Below, in pieces: positions 23,433 through 30,205 of a stretch of DNA of 41,305 nt. The DNA comes from a virus. The notes under the pieces are model-generated. The model saw only the letters and a list, made by a program, of their open reading frames with translations. It ran no database searches and was not told the origin of the DNA. Made by a program: the position numbers and the translations under genes. How positions within the stretch are numbered: position 1 is the stretch's first letter; each line of letters starts with the position of its first letter. The DNA lies in the IMG/VR virus record IMGVR_UViG_3300046542_000187, positions 1-41,305 of that record, one strand, 5' to 3'.

Positions 23433-23626
23433 GCCGCCATCCCCTGTTTCGATTCAAAATGGTCAATGCATGCCGCCTTGGCCTTGGCCAGGTCCTTGCC
23501 CGAATGCAGGATCTTCCCGGCTGGCGTCCTGGCCACGTACGCTGCCCCGTCCTGCATGGCGTACTTGCTCAGCAGATAGCCTTCCTCGCTGGTCATGCAG
23601 TTCTTGCTGATGGCTTTCCAGTTCAT
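23429..23626 (-). CDS. 65-residue early protein, unknown
   Basis: The frame starts Met-Asn-Trp-Lys-Ala-Ile-Ser-Lys-Asn-Cys and contains Arg-Thr-Pro-Ala-Gly-Lys-Ile-Leu and a C-terminal Lys/Ala helix. The start at 23626 forms an ATGA overlap with the small membrane gene before it; the longer frame to 23791 runs through that gene. It resembles small hypothetical proteins of Pseudomonas phage nin-like regions. Function unknown. Confidence 0.65.
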   Translation of the reverse strand: MNWKAISKNCMTSEEGYLLSKYAMQDGAAYVARTPAGKILHSGKDLAKAKAACIDHFESKQGMAA

Positions 23627-23733
23627 GGCCGAATCCCCCGCGCGATCCGCTCCCGACGCAGCAAGTGGCGAATGCCCGCAATCAACCCGAGGCCGAGCAG
23701 AAACATGAAGCCGACGTAGAGATGGATGATCAT
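23623..23733 (-). CDS. 36-residue membrane protein
   Basis: A tiny frame starts at ATG 23733 within an ATGA overlap with the HNH gene stop and ends in an ATGA overlap with the next gene. It encodes one hydrophobic helix (Gly-Phe-Met-Phe-Leu-Leu-Gly-Leu-Gly-Leu-Ile-Ala-Gly) followed by a very basic tail (Arg-His-Leu-Leu-Arg-Arg-Glu-Arg). Coupling on both sides supports it as real. It is probably an inner-membrane peptide with the basic tail inside the cell. Confidence 0.7.
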   Translation of the reverse strand: MIIHLYVGFMFLLGLGLIAGIRHLLRRERIARGIRP

Positions 23734-24593
23734 GCAGCAGCTCTCCTGAGTTCGCGGGTCTTGGCGCGGTATTCGGCTCGCTCACTTTCACTCAAGCCGG
23801 ACCGACTGCGGGGCGGAGTGAATAAGGCGTCTATCGGGTCCCATCCAGAATTAACTCTGTTCGCCACTGCTCGCTCAGTAACCGCTACGCCTGGCATCCT
23901 CGACCACTCTGCAAGCGTGTCCGCTATGCCATCGATCGTGATCACGAACGCATTGCTTCTCTCGCGCTTGTGGCTTGTTTTAGGCGGGGGCGCTACTCGC
24001 TGGCGGCCGTTATGGGTGATCTTCGGCGCAAAGACCGCATCGAAATCACTCATCCCGGCTTGTTTTCTGAGGATGATCGTCCGGCCCGCGACATTTACTC
24101 GCGGGTCTCTACTCCATTCCTGAGGAGTTTTTGAAACTCCCTCGATGGTTATTTTGTGATTTTTTGGGAGCTCACATTGCTCTGGGTAGTCGCGCCAGGT
24201 ATTGCAGCGCGCACAAAGAGGGCGAAGGTTGTCCTCTGCGTTGTTCTTCACATCTCGATCTTTGTGATCGATGTGGCATGTACTCCAATGGAGATCAATC
24301 CCGCACAGCTCACAGTCAGGAAGCGTCTCTCCGTATTTTGCAAACATGACAGCCCGATGCTCGGCCACATAGCCCTGGCTATCTCTAAGCGGGTGAGTCG
24401 GCTCGTAAAGACGCTGATATCCCTTGCCGGGCATCGTCACTCGATAAACTCTGGAATAGCCAAGTTTCTTCCGCTTTTTCTCGACTACCAGATCAAAATC
24501 GCCATTCCGGCGCTTGCGGTGATAGTGCATCTGGCAAAGCTGAGGCCCTTTGTACATAACCGAGCGCCCGCACTCTTCTACGCTGCATTGCAT
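23730..24593 (-). CDS. HNH endonuclease with helix-turn-helix-like C terminus
   Basis: This 287-residue protein begins with a Cys/His cluster (Cys-Ser-Val-Glu-Glu-Cys, Cys-Gln-Met-His-Tyr) and holds an HNH nuclease centre: Cys-Glu-Leu-Cys-Gly, Cys-His-Ile-Asp-His-Lys-Asp, Asn-Leu-Arg-Pro-Leu-Cys-Ala-Arg-Cys-Asn. The C-terminal half has two Thr-Ile-Asp-Gly-Ile/Glu-Gly-Val-X-Ala/Thr-Leu-X-Glu-Trp repeats, typical of DNA-recognition modules in free-standing homing nucleases. It overlaps ninG by 16 bases. It may be a selfish insertion in the nin region or a recruited recombination enzyme. Confidence 0.82.
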   Translation of the reverse strand: MQCSVEECGRSVMYKGPQLCQMHYHRKRRNGDFDLVVEKKRKKLGYSRVYRVTMPGKGYQRLYEPTHPLRDSQGYVAEHRAVMFAKYGETLPDCELCGIDLHWSTCHIDHKDRDVKNNAEDNLRPLCARCNTWRDYPEQCELPKNHKITIEGVSKTPQEWSRDPRVNVAGRTIILRKQAGMSDFDAVFAPKITHNGRQRVAPPPKTSHKRERSNAFVITIDGIADTLAEWSRMPGVAVTERAVANRVNSGWDPIDALFTPPRSRSGLSESERAEYRAKTRELRRAAA

Positions 24594-25177
24594 GACAGTC
24601 GCCCCTCTAAAATCCGGCACTTTTTGGAGAAGATCCGTTTCAGTCGCTTGAGATATTCGATGTCATGCCCGGCGCGGGCGTGATGCGACTCCAGCCAATC
24701 AACCTTGTCCTGACCAATCTTCTTGATGAGCGCCGGCTTGTATGCACCGATATTTCCGCTCAAATGGTTGTTACAAACTGAGCAGGAACGGTTCATGTTC
24801 CAAAGGTTGAAGCGGAGGTGCGGTGCGGCACCGACGCTGCGGAAGTGAGAGCAGTGCCATTGCCCTGGCCAGCTGGCAGGCTTCCCGCAACTGATGCATC
24901 CAAGATGAGAATCGCGTAGACGCACATAGCGATTGATTACGGACTGGGCCTCACGCATGTACTGACCCTTCGGCTTAACGCGCTCCTTGGCCGCTCTCAG
25001 CTCCTTGCGGCCTATATCGGCAAGGGCCTTGCGCGCCTTGTCAGCGTTTGCGTCCTTGGTTGCCAGCCCACAGGCTGGACTGCATACCTTCTGCCCCAGT
25101 CGCGCAGGCTCGAATGAGGCCCTGCACTCTTCGTTGGCGCAGGTCTTTGGCTTGCGGGGTTTGCGCTCGATGCTCAT
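24578..25177 (-). CDS. ninG: NinG-like recombination protein
   Basis: This 199-residue protein, matching the lambda NinG size, is thought to aid Red-type recombination (Rap/NinG family). Features are an N-terminal zinc finger (Cys-Ala-Asn-Glu-Glu-Cys, Cys-Ser-Pro-Ala-Cys) and a Lys/Arg-rich linker. The family core follows: Cys-Ile-Ser-Cys-Gly-Lys, Trp-His-Cys-Ser-His-Phe, Asn-Leu-Trp-Asn-Met-Asn-Arg-Ser-Cys-Ser-Val-Cys-Asn. It follows ninB with an ATGA overlap, and both match the lambda nin order. In this phage the partner annealing system is ERF, encoded on the other early arm. Confidence 0.92.
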   Translation of the reverse strand: MSIERKPRKPKTCANEECRASFEPARLGQKVCSPACGLATKDANADKARKALADIGRKELRAAKERVKPKGQYMREAQSVINRYVRLRDSHLGCISCGKPASWPGQWHCSHFRSVGAAPHLRFNLWNMNRSCSVCNNHLSGNIGAYKPALIKKIGQDKVDWLESHHARAGHDIEYLKRLKRIFSKKCRILEGRLSCNAA

Positions 25178-25644
25178 GCCGCCACCTCGCCCATCAGGTC
25201 ACCGAAGAACACGCCCTTGGCCGTGAACTCGTCCACGATGCGATCGGTGTAAGCGATGCCCTGCGCACGGTTGAACAGGCGAGTCACCGGGAATCCGTCA
25301 GGGCCGAAGATTGGGCAAGCCCCCATCAGCTCAAGCTTCTGCTCGTAGGGCAGATTCAGGAAAATGCGGTTCCAGCCGTCGCGGAAGTCGGCATCGTCGG
25401 CGCGCATGATCGGCACGCCCAGGTGCAGCTTGCAGTAGCGACGGGCATCCTCCACGTCGCCGATCTGGGTCATCTGGGCGATTCGATCGTACAGGGCAAA
25501 CCACAGTGCGTTTTGGTCAAGGGTGCGATCCTTGCCGGGGCGCAGCGACATCACCACAAACTTCTTCTCGCGGAACATGGCGGTAAGCATTCCGATGGCT
25601 TCGGTGAGCTTGCTGGAGCTGTTCACGCTGATTTTGTCAGTCAT
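25174..25644 (-). CDS. ninB: NinB-like recombination protein
   Basis: This 156-residue protein resembles lambda NinB (Orf), which binds single-stranded DNA and SSB and loads annealing proteins. Matching segments are Arg-Thr-Leu-Asp-Gln-Asn-Ala-Leu-Trp-Phe-Ala-Leu-Tyr near residue 45 and the Arg-Tyr-Cys-Lys-Leu-His-Leu-Gly block. The C-terminal part contains Tyr-Thr-Asp-Arg-Ile-Val-Asp-Glu-Phe. It is chained by ATGA to ninG and to the zinc-finger gene before it. Confidence 0.87.
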   Translation of the reverse strand: MTDKISVNSSSKLTEAIGMLTAMFREKKFVVMSLRPGKDRTLDQNALWFALYDRIAQMTQIGDVEDARRYCKLHLGVPIMRADDADFRDGWNRIFLNLPYEQKLELMGACPIFGPDGFPVTRLFNRAQGIAYTDRIVDEFTAKGVFFGDLMGEVAA

Positions 25645-25856
25645 AGCCGCCGCACTCCATGCTTCACCAGCGCCTTACGCTCAGCACACCCCACGCACAG
25701 CTTCACCCCCGGAATAGCCAGACGACGGCCTTCCGGGATCTCTTCGCCGCACTCGCATTCAGTGGCGCTGATGCCGGTGTAACGGGGAATCTGAGCAAGG
25801 GCGGTTTCGAGTGTTTGCTCGATCACGTCGCCAGCGATATCTGCTTCATCGGCCAT
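25641..25856 (-). CDS. DksA/TraR-type zinc finger protein
   Basis: This 71-residue protein has a helical N terminus and a C4 zinc finger: Cys-Glu-Cys-Gly-Glu-Glu-Ile-Pro, Arg-Arg-Leu-Ala-Ile-Pro-Gly-Val, Cys-Val-Gly-Cys. This is the pattern of short TraR-like relatives of DksA that bind the RNA polymerase secondary channel and mimic ppGpp effects. It could shift host transcription during early infection; that effect is inferred from the family. It lies directly after the helicase gene with a one-base stop/start overlap. Confidence 0.85.
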   Translation of the reverse strand: MADEADIAGDVIEQTLETALAQIPRYTGISATECECGEEIPEGRRLAIPGVKLCVGCAERKALVKHGVRRL

Positions 25857-27232
25857 CAGTAGCGCTCCTTGTTGGCGTAACGACTGGACAACGGCGCTGC
25901 CTTTGGCGGGGCCTCCACCAAAACGGGCTTCCAGCCAGCGGCCAGGTTTTCAAATCGGTTGAACTGCCCGAGGAAGGCTGCCTTGACGGTTCCTGTTTCG
26001 ACGTCCCGCCCCTTCCCAACGATGATTTCGGCCACACCCTTCTGGTCGCTGTGCTCGTTGTAGATCTCGTCCCGATAAACAAACAGGATCACGTCGGCAT
26101 CCTGCTCAATGGCGCCGGATTCACGCAGGTCGGATGGGATCGGGCGTTTGTTTGGACGTTCCTCGCATTTGCGCGAGAGCTGGCTCAGCAGCACGACAGG
26201 GATGCCGAGCTCACGGGCAAGCAGCTTGCAGCCGCGGCTGATGCTGCTGATCTGCTCGGTGCGGTTGCCGCCCTCGCCGTCCATGAGCTGTAGGTAGTCG
26301 ATGACGAGCAGGTCCAAGCCATACCGCATCTTGTGCCGGCGGGCCAGGGAACGAATGCGGCCCACGGTGGCGCCAGAACGGTCAGCGAAAAACAGGTTGG
26401 ACTTGCGCACAAGGCCGGACGCAGCTACCTGCTGCGGTCCGTGGCTCTGGCAGGCTGAACCATTCTTCAGCAGGCCGAGTGGGATACGACCTTCTGAGGC
26501 GATGACACGGTCCAGCAGTTGGCCCTTGCTCATTTCCAGACTGACAACCAGACAGGCCTTATTCGCATGAATCGCGTTGTGCGCGGCGAAGCCCATGGCA
26601 AGCGTGGTTTTCCCCATGGCTGGGCGTCCGGCGACGATGATCAGTTGCTCTGGCAGCAGGCCGCCAAGTTTTTCGTCAAGGTCAGCAAGGCCGGTTGACA
26701 AACCCATCAGCGTTTGGCCGCTCAGAAGCCGGTCGTGGCGGTCCTGCCATACCTCGACCTGCTCGATCAGGACGTCTGAGGCCTTCACGACCTCGTCCGC
26801 CGAACCGCTATCGATGGCCATGGCCGCCGATTGGATCGCTGAGATTTTGGACTGGACGTCTTGGTCGCTCTGGGAAATCTCCATGGCCTCCATGCCAAGG
26901 TCGTACAGCGCGCGCTCTATGGCCCGCTCCCGAACGATTGAGGCGTAGGTCGCGGCGTTGGCAGCGCTTGGGGTGTTCCGGACGATCTCGGCGCAGTAGG
27001 CGAAGGCTGGTGAGCCATCCACCAAGGAGCCGATGTGATTGCCAACCGTGAGGAAGTCGACTGCCTTGCCGGAGGATCGAACGGCCATGATCCCGCGGTA
27101 CACGTCTGCGTTTTCCGGAAGGTAGAACGCCTCGGCGGTCAGGTCTTCGGACAGGGTGTCGATCAACTCAGGGCGCTGCATCATCGCGCCCAGCAGGCCA
27201 TGTTCGGCCTCGATGCTGTAGGGATCACGCAT
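25856..27232 (-). CDS. DnaB-type replicative helicase
   Basis: This 458-residue ring helicase unwinds phage DNA. It has an N-terminal DnaB domain (Glu-Ala-Glu-His-Gly-Leu-Leu-Gly-Ala-Met-Met) and Walker A Ala-Gly-Arg-Pro-Ala-Met-Gly-Lys-Thr-Thr (201-210). Walker B is Leu-Leu-Val-Ile-Asp-Tyr-Leu-Gln-Leu-Met near residue 305, and the C-terminal motif is Ser-Gly-Ala-Ile-Glu-Gln-Asp-Ala-Asp. A phage-borne DnaB next to an O-like initiator is the P22 gp18/gp12 arrangement, so no lambda P-like loader is needed. ATG 27232 has GGAGGG upstream and overlaps the initiator end by 8 bases. Confidence 0.94.
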   Translation of the reverse strand: MRDPYSIEAEHGLLGAMMQRPELIDTLSEDLTAEAFYLPENADVYRGIMAVRSSGKAVDFLTVGNHIGSLVDGSPAFAYCAEIVRNTPSAANAATYASIVRERAIERALYDLGMEAMEISQSDQDVQSKISAIQSAAMAIDSGSADEVVKASDVLIEQVEVWQDRHDRLLSGQTLMGLSTGLADLDEKLGGLLPEQLIIVAGRPAMGKTTLAMGFAAHNAIHANKACLVVSLEMSKGQLLDRVIASEGRIPLGLLKNGSACQSHGPQQVAASGLVRKSNLFFADRSGATVGRIRSLARRHKMRYGLDLLVIDYLQLMDGEGGNRTEQISSISRGCKLLARELGIPVVLLSQLSRKCEERPNKRPIPSDLRESGAIEQDADVILFVYRDEIYNEHSDQKGVAEIIVGKGRDVETGTVKAAFLGQFNRFENLAAGWKPVLVEAPPKAAPLSSRYANKERY

Positions 27233-28019
27233 TGTAATTGCCCTCCACAACCTTCACGAAGTTGCTCGGGGCAATCAGCCAGTCGAACGAGGCGCGGAAC
27301 GACTTGCCGCCATTGCGGCCAGGGACACGGCCCATCAGGAAGTCAGAGGTCTTGACCTGGAAGAAATAATCGGCCCAGAACTCAAGGTCACGGTGAACAG
27401 CGCTTTCGCGCCACCGAGCTTGCAGCGAACGCTTGCGGGTGTCGTTGAGCATTGCAACAGCTGGCAGCTCAGGAAGAGCTTGGTGATACAGGTTGACGAT
27501 TGCCTGATACGGGCAAGATTCCATTGCTGGAGTCTGCCGGGAAATTTTCTCGGGTTGCTCAGGTTGACGCTCGGCGTCGACGACTACTCCGTTAGGAGTA
27601 GTATTTGTATTTCTTTCTTTATTGTGTGGTAGAAACGCCACAGTGGACGTGGTAGAAACGCCACACTGTGGCACTTCTTTTGGCTTGTTCTGGTGAGTGT
27701 TTTTCTTGTCGATTGCCCACTCATTGATCGGTGAAAAACCGATTGGGCTACGACTGCCTCCAGTGCGATATACGACGCGCTGACGGATAAGCTCACAGAT
27801 GGCCCGGGAAACGTCTTCGCGATGAATGCCGGACATCTGGGCGATGTAGGAGGCGGCAATGCGCGCGTTCTCGAGGTTGTATCCGGCAGTCTGGCGATGG
27901 ATAGCCAGCGCGACACGCAACTCGCGGCCAGAAAGATCAGCCCCAATGAGGGCCTCATACAGATCATTGTCCATCCGGGTAAAGCCCCCGGCTGATTTCA
28001 GTTGGATGACATTGCTCAT
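27225..28019 (-). CDS. replication initiator, O-like with winged helix
   Basis: This 264-residue protein has an N-terminal DNA-binding domain like phage O proteins: Phe-Thr-Arg-Met-Asp-Asn-Asp-Leu-Tyr-Glu-Ala, Ser-Gly-Arg-Glu-Leu-Arg-Val-Ala-Leu-Ala-Ile-His-Arg. It continues with a recognition helix in Met-Ser-Gly-Ile-His-Arg-Glu-Asp-Val-Ser-Arg-Ala-Ile. A disordered middle (about 110-165) is encoded by an origin-like repeat cluster. The C terminus has Trp-Ala-Asp-Tyr-Phe-Phe and Ser-Phe-Arg-Ala-Ser-Phe-Asp-Trp-Leu, typical of the part that contacts the helicase. The start at 28019 has an ATGA overlap with the preceding gene. Confidence 0.87.
   Translation of the reverse strand: MSNVIQLKSAGGFTRMDNDLYEALIGADLSGRELRVALAIHRQTAGYNLENARIAASYIAQMSGIHREDVSRAICELIRQRVVYRTGGSRSPIGFSPINEWAIDKKNTHQNKPKEVPQCGVSTTSTVAFLPHNKERNTNTTPNGVVVDAERQPEQPEKISRQTPAMESCPYQAIVNLYHQALPELPAVAMLNDTRKRSLQARWRESAVHRDLEFWADYFFQVKTSDFLMGRVPGRNGGKSFRASFDWLIAPSNFVKVVEGNYNA
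27583..27674 (-). other. candidate replication origin inside the initiator gene
   Basis: Read on the minus strand, the order is: two copies of TGTGGCGTTTCTACCAC (27665-27649 and 27642-27626, period 23), with an extra GTGCCACAG partial site before them. An A-rich stretch (27625 to about 27597) follows, then a perfect 8-bp inverted repeat ACTACTCC-TAAC-GGAGTAGT (27602-27583). The two copies fall in different reading frames, so the repetition is not due to the protein. Lambda ori has the same order in its O gene: iterons, AT-rich tract, palindrome. Confidence 0.65.
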
Positions 28020-28204
28020 GCCGATTCCCCTCCGTGCGACAGAGAGGCCTTCAAGTGCTCCAGGCACTCACGGCGGCATTTCGCTTTGGATTCTTTGGTG
28101 TATTGGAAGCGGATCATGTTTGCCGCATACATGGCGGCTGCCTGGTGGTAGCTCAGCGCATGCGATACGAATTTGGGGTTGACGCTACTGACGGTCTGTT
28201 CCAT
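28016..28204 (-). CDS. 62-residue early protein, unknown
   Basis: The frame starts at 28204 (TGGAG upstream) and overlaps the initiator by ATGA. The protein is helical and basic, with His-Ala-Leu-Ser-Tyr-His-Gln-Ala-Ala-Ala-Met-Tyr-Ala and Lys-Glu-Ser-Lys-Ala-Lys-Cys-Arg-Arg-Glu-Cys. Its place between the cro-side regulators and the initiator is that of lambda cII, but no clear CII helix-turn-helix is seen. Function unknown. Confidence 0.62.
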   Translation of the reverse strand: MEQTVSSVNPKFVSHALSYHQAAAMYAANMIRFQYTKESKAKCRRECLEHLKASLSHGGESA

Positions 28205-28241
28205 TATTCGCTCCAGAGTGTTACGCAAATGGTTGTTGAAG

Positions 28242-28267
28242 AACCCGCCCGGCCAGGCGGGTTTTTT
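28242..28267. terminator. hairpin with T tract in the early leftward operon (tR1-like or antisense)
   Basis: AACCCGCC-CGGCCA-GGCGGGTT followed by TTTT reads as a strong terminator on the plus strand. On the minus strand, the direction of the genes, the same 8-bp stem is followed by CTTCAAC, with only a weak T tract. It lies between early genes, where lambda has tR1. The stronger direction opposes the operon. Confidence 0.55.
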
Positions 28268-28278
28268 GTGCCTGCGAT

Positions 28279-28524
28279 TTACTTGTCTTCACTTTTCAGG
28301 CCCTCATCAGGCTTGGCTTTCGCTGGTGAGTACGGTCGCCGGAATGGTTGAACTGCTCCCGACATCGTCTTCGGCCTGGTACGTGCCACGATGTGTCTCT
28401 CGATTTTTTCCTTCACTAACTGCTCAACTGAAATTCCGAGTGCGGCAGCGGCCTCCCTCAGGAAATGGATATCTTTCTCGTCCGCGATCTGCTCAAGAAG
28501 CAGGTCGCTTTGGTTCTCAGCCAT
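28279..28524 (-). CDS. 81-residue early protein, possible regulator
   Basis: An N-terminal helical part (Leu-Leu-Leu-Glu-Gln-Ile-Ala-Asp-Glu-Lys-Asp) is followed by Ala-Ala-Ala-Leu-Gly-Ile-Ser-Val-Glu-Gln-Leu-Val, a segment that could be a short DNA-binding helix pair. The tail is basic and Pro/Lys-rich. Its position two genes after cro suggests a regulator such as a CII replacement, but no family is recognised. Confidence 0.6.
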   Translation of the reverse strand: MAENQSDLLLEQIADEKDIHFLREAAAALGISVEQLVKEKIERHIVARTRPKTMSGAVQPFRRPYSPAKAKPDEGLKSEDK

Positions 28525-28544
28525 AGAGCCTCCATTGCGGGCCT

Positions 28545-28733
28545 TCAGGCCATGTCTTGGGTACGGGTAAGCTCTTCCCTCATCTGCTGGATTGCAGCCT
28601 TAAGAATTTCCCGTGCCAACACGGCCTTCTGCGTCCCATGGATCTTTGCCAGGGAGCGCAGGTACTCGTCGTACTCGTCGCTCAGGCGCACCTTTGTTTC
28701 GTTGTGGTTCAGATGTTTGGGGTCTTCGTACAT
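28545..28733 (-). CDS. ribbon-helix-helix (Arc-like) DNA-binding protein
   Basis: In this 62-residue protein, Thr-Lys-Val-Arg-Leu-Ser-Asp-Glu is the beta ribbon. Two helices follow (Tyr-Asp-Glu-Tyr-Leu-Arg-Ser-Leu-Ala-Lys and Lys-Ala-Val-Leu-Ala-Arg-Glu-Ile-Leu-Lys-Ala-Ala-Ile). This is the Arc/MetJ/CopG plan, expected to bind DNA as paired dimers. It sits directly after cro and probably adjusts early transcription. Its operators are not identifiable here. Confidence 0.75.
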   Translation of the reverse strand: MYEDPKHLNHNETKVRLSDEYDEYLRSLAKIHGTQKAVLAREILKAAIQQMREELTRTQDMA

Positions 28734-28761
28734 ATGCAGCTCCTTGCGGATAGGGAATTGT

Positions 28762-28941
28762 TTAAGCGGCGGTGTTCTTTTCGGAGGCCTTGAGCTTGCC
28801 TTTGGTGAGTACCTGGATCTGGTACTGACGGGACTCAGGAACGTATTCGCCCCATTGCGTTACCGCGCTCGGGTTGATGAGCAACGCATCGGCAAGCTTC
28901 TTTTTCGAGCCGAAGAAGGCGGCAGCATCAGTGGTCTTCAT
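28762..28941 (-). CDS. cro: Cro-like repressor
   Basis: This 59-residue protein is divergent from the CI gene. The helix-turn-helix reads Ser-Lys-Lys-Lys-Leu-Ala-Asp-Ala-Leu-Leu, then Asn-Pro-Ser-Ala-Val-Thr-Gln-Trp-Gly. The core then runs Tyr-Val-Pro-Glu-Ser-Arg-Gln-Tyr-Gln-Ile-Gln-Val-Leu-Thr, as in P22-type Cro. It should bind the same TTAAGC-NN-GCTTAA operators as CI and commit the phage to lytic growth. AAAGGAG precedes the ATG. The first pR operator lies 29 bases upstream, over the pR -10 element. Confidence 0.88.
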   Translation of the reverse strand: MKTTDAAAFFGSKKKLADALLINPSAVTQWGEYVPESRQYQIQVLTKGKLKASEKNTAA

Positions 28942-29049
28942 TGGTTCGCTCCTTTAGCGATAACTGTATTTAAGCATGCTAATTTTTTAACAGCAAGTCG
29001 AGCCAAGCAGCAAGGCCATACTAAAGTTAAGCGGGCTTAATATTTGCGA
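28942..29049. promoter_or_regulatory. right operator region, pR and repressor promoter
   Basis: The divergent region between cro and cI holds two operator-like palindromes: TTAAGC-AT-GCTAAT (28970-28983) and the perfect TTAAGC-GG-GCTTAA (29027-29040). On the minus strand TTGCTG (28996-28991), 17 bases and TTAAAT (28973-28968) form pR, with the first operator covering the -10 end. The second site is 9 bases before the cI start codon, so cI mRNA has a very short leader and this site is suited to autoregulation. The exact repressor promoter is not clear. Confidence 0.75.
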
Positions 29050-29727
29050 ATGAACAGACCAGAACGAATCGCTGCGGCGATCAAACACAGCAAGAAGCTC
29101 AAGAAGGTGATCGCCAACGAATGCGGCGTCACCGGATCGGCCGTAACCCAGTGGGTTACCGGCGACAGCAAGAGCATGAAGCCAGAGAATCTCTTTGCTC
29201 TTGCGGCTGCTACCGGCGTGAGCGCCGAGTGGTTAGCTAATGGAACCGAACCGATGATCGAGGTATCCGCCAAGGAATCTTTTGGCTCACCAAGCGAGAA
29301 GGATTACGCATTGATCCCCCAATACAAGGCGCACGGGGCGTGCGGCGATGGCTACCTGAATGATCACGTAGAGGTCTCAGAAGGCCTCGTCTTCAAGCGC
29401 GATTGGTTGGCCAGGATGAAGGCTAAGCCGGAGAACCTACGCATCATCTATGCGGAGGGCGACAGCATGGAGCCATACGTATTTGAGGGTGATGTGGTGC
29501 TGTTTGATGGCTCGAAGACCGAGCCTAAGGATCGGCAAGCCTACGTCCTCAGGCGCCCAGACGGAGGTATCAGCATCAAGCGGCTGATCCAGCAGATTAC
29601 CGGAGGCTGGTTGATTCGTAGCGACAACGCAGACAAAACGAAATATCCGGACGAACCTGTTTCCGAAGATGCGCTCCATGAAGTGCCTATCCTGGGGCGT
29701 GTTATTTGGCGCGGCGGCGAGATGTGA
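29050..29727 (+). CDS. cI: CI-like prophage repressor with LexA/S24 self-cleaving domain
   Basis: This 225-residue protein has an N-terminal helix-turn-helix ([18 protein letters not shown], about residues 18-35). The S24 domain has the catalytic Ser139 in Glu-Gly-Asp-Ser-Met-Glu-Pro, Lys177 in Ile-Ser-Ile-Lys-Arg-Leu, and a scissile Cys98-Gly99 within Gly-Ala-Cys-Gly-Asp-Gly, as in UmuD rather than lambda's Ala-Gly. RecA after DNA damage should trigger cleavage and induction. ATG 29050 is chosen over TTG 29044. It binds operators on both sides (28970-29040 and 30145-30203). Confidence 0.93.
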   Translation: MNRPERIAAAIKHSKKLKKVIANECGVTGSAVTQWVTGDSKSMKPENLFALAAATGVSAEWLANGTEPMIEVSAKESFGSPSEKDYALIPQYKAHGACGDGYLNDHVEVSEGLVFKRDWLARMKAKPENLRIIYAEGDSMEPYVFEGDVVLFDGSKTEPKDRQAYVLRRPDGGISIKRLIQQITGGWLIRSDNADKTKYPDEPVSEDALHEVPILGRVIWRGGEM

Positions 29728-29751
29728 TTTTCCTTATTCCAAGGAGGTGAT

Positions 29752-30078
29752 ATGAATAGATTGAGATTTTTGATCGCTGCGCCAATGTTTCTTATGCCGC
29801 TTACTGCGCTGGCTGTTACTGGCAACACGCTGCATGAGTCCGGGAAAGCCTACAACAGCAGCGGCTCCTCATTCGATGGGGGCTTCTACAAGGGATACAT
29901 CTCCTCCTTGGCTGAGGTTTTTCTCGAAACAGAATATTGCCCACCAGAAAAATTCACAGACAACCAGGCCGCAGCCATAGTCTGGAAATGGCTGAAGGCT
30001 AACCCCGAGCGCTGGGCAGAGCCTGGAGCAAACGTGGTTCTTGCAGCCCTAAAAACCGCATTCCCTTGCAAGAAATAG
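29752..30078 (+). CDS. periplasmic Rap1a/Tai-like protein in the rex position
   Basis: This 108-residue protein has a signal peptide of about 21 residues (Asn-Arg-Leu-Arg, hydrophobic core, Ala-Leu-Ala cleavage site). The mature domain matches the Rap1a/Tai immunity fold: Gly-Gly-Phe-Tyr-Lys-Gly-Tyr-Ile-Ser, Glu-Tyr-Cys-Pro-Pro, Val-Trp-Lys-Trp-Leu-Lys-Ala-Asn-Pro-Glu-Arg-Trp, and a C-terminal Ala-Phe-Pro-Cys. The two Cys probably form a disulphide. The ribosome site AAGGAGGTGAT is close to perfect. It follows cI and precedes a terminator, so it should be made in the lysogen. In type VI secretion such proteins neutralise peptidoglycan amidases. Here protection of the lysogen, or exclusion of other phages, is inferred. 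Confidence 0.82.
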   Translation: MNRLRFLIAAPMFLMPLTALAVTGNTLHESGKAYNSSGSSFDGGFYKGYISSLAEVFLETEYCPPEKFTDNQAAAIVWKWLKANPERWAEPGANVVLAALKTAFPCKK

Positions 30079-30107
30079 CTGACTAACAGTAGCGACAATC
30101 CTTGCAG

Positions 30108-30131
30108 GCCCGGCACTGATCGGGCTTTTTT
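30108..30131 (+). terminator. terminator of the repressor transcript
   Basis: GCCCG, an eight-base loop and CGGGC are followed by six T. It closes the cI-Rap1a unit and isolates it from the pL promoter that starts 50 bases further on. Confidence 0.8.
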
Positions 30132-30144
30132 ACCCCCTATCAAA

Positions 30145-30205
30145 TTAAGCATTCTAAATTTATTTATTCAGGATGCTTGACTCTGGAGGTTTAGCTTGCT
30201 TAAAT
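30145..30205 (+). promoter_or_regulatory. left operators and plus-strand early promoter (pL-like)
   Basis: There are three evenly spaced 14-bp sites: TTAAGC-AT-TCTAAA (30145-30158), TTCAGG-AT-GCTTGA (30167-30180) and TTTAGC-TT-GCTTAA (30190-30203). Start-to-start distances are 22 and 23 bp, about two helical turns. TTGACT (30177-30182), 17 bases and TTAAAT (30200-30205) make a promoter whose -35 and -10 are covered by the second and third sites. The -10 TTAAAT and its position in the operator match pR. Confidence 0.75.

Noticed and set aside
27626-27665. Direct repeats as a CRISPR array
   Set aside because: Only two 17-bp copies with a 6-bp gap, inside a coding gene; the arrangement fits origin iterons.
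28545-28733. RHH protein as antitoxin of a toxin-antitoxin pair
   Set aside because: Neither neighbour resembles a known toxin, and the position after cro fits a phage regulator.
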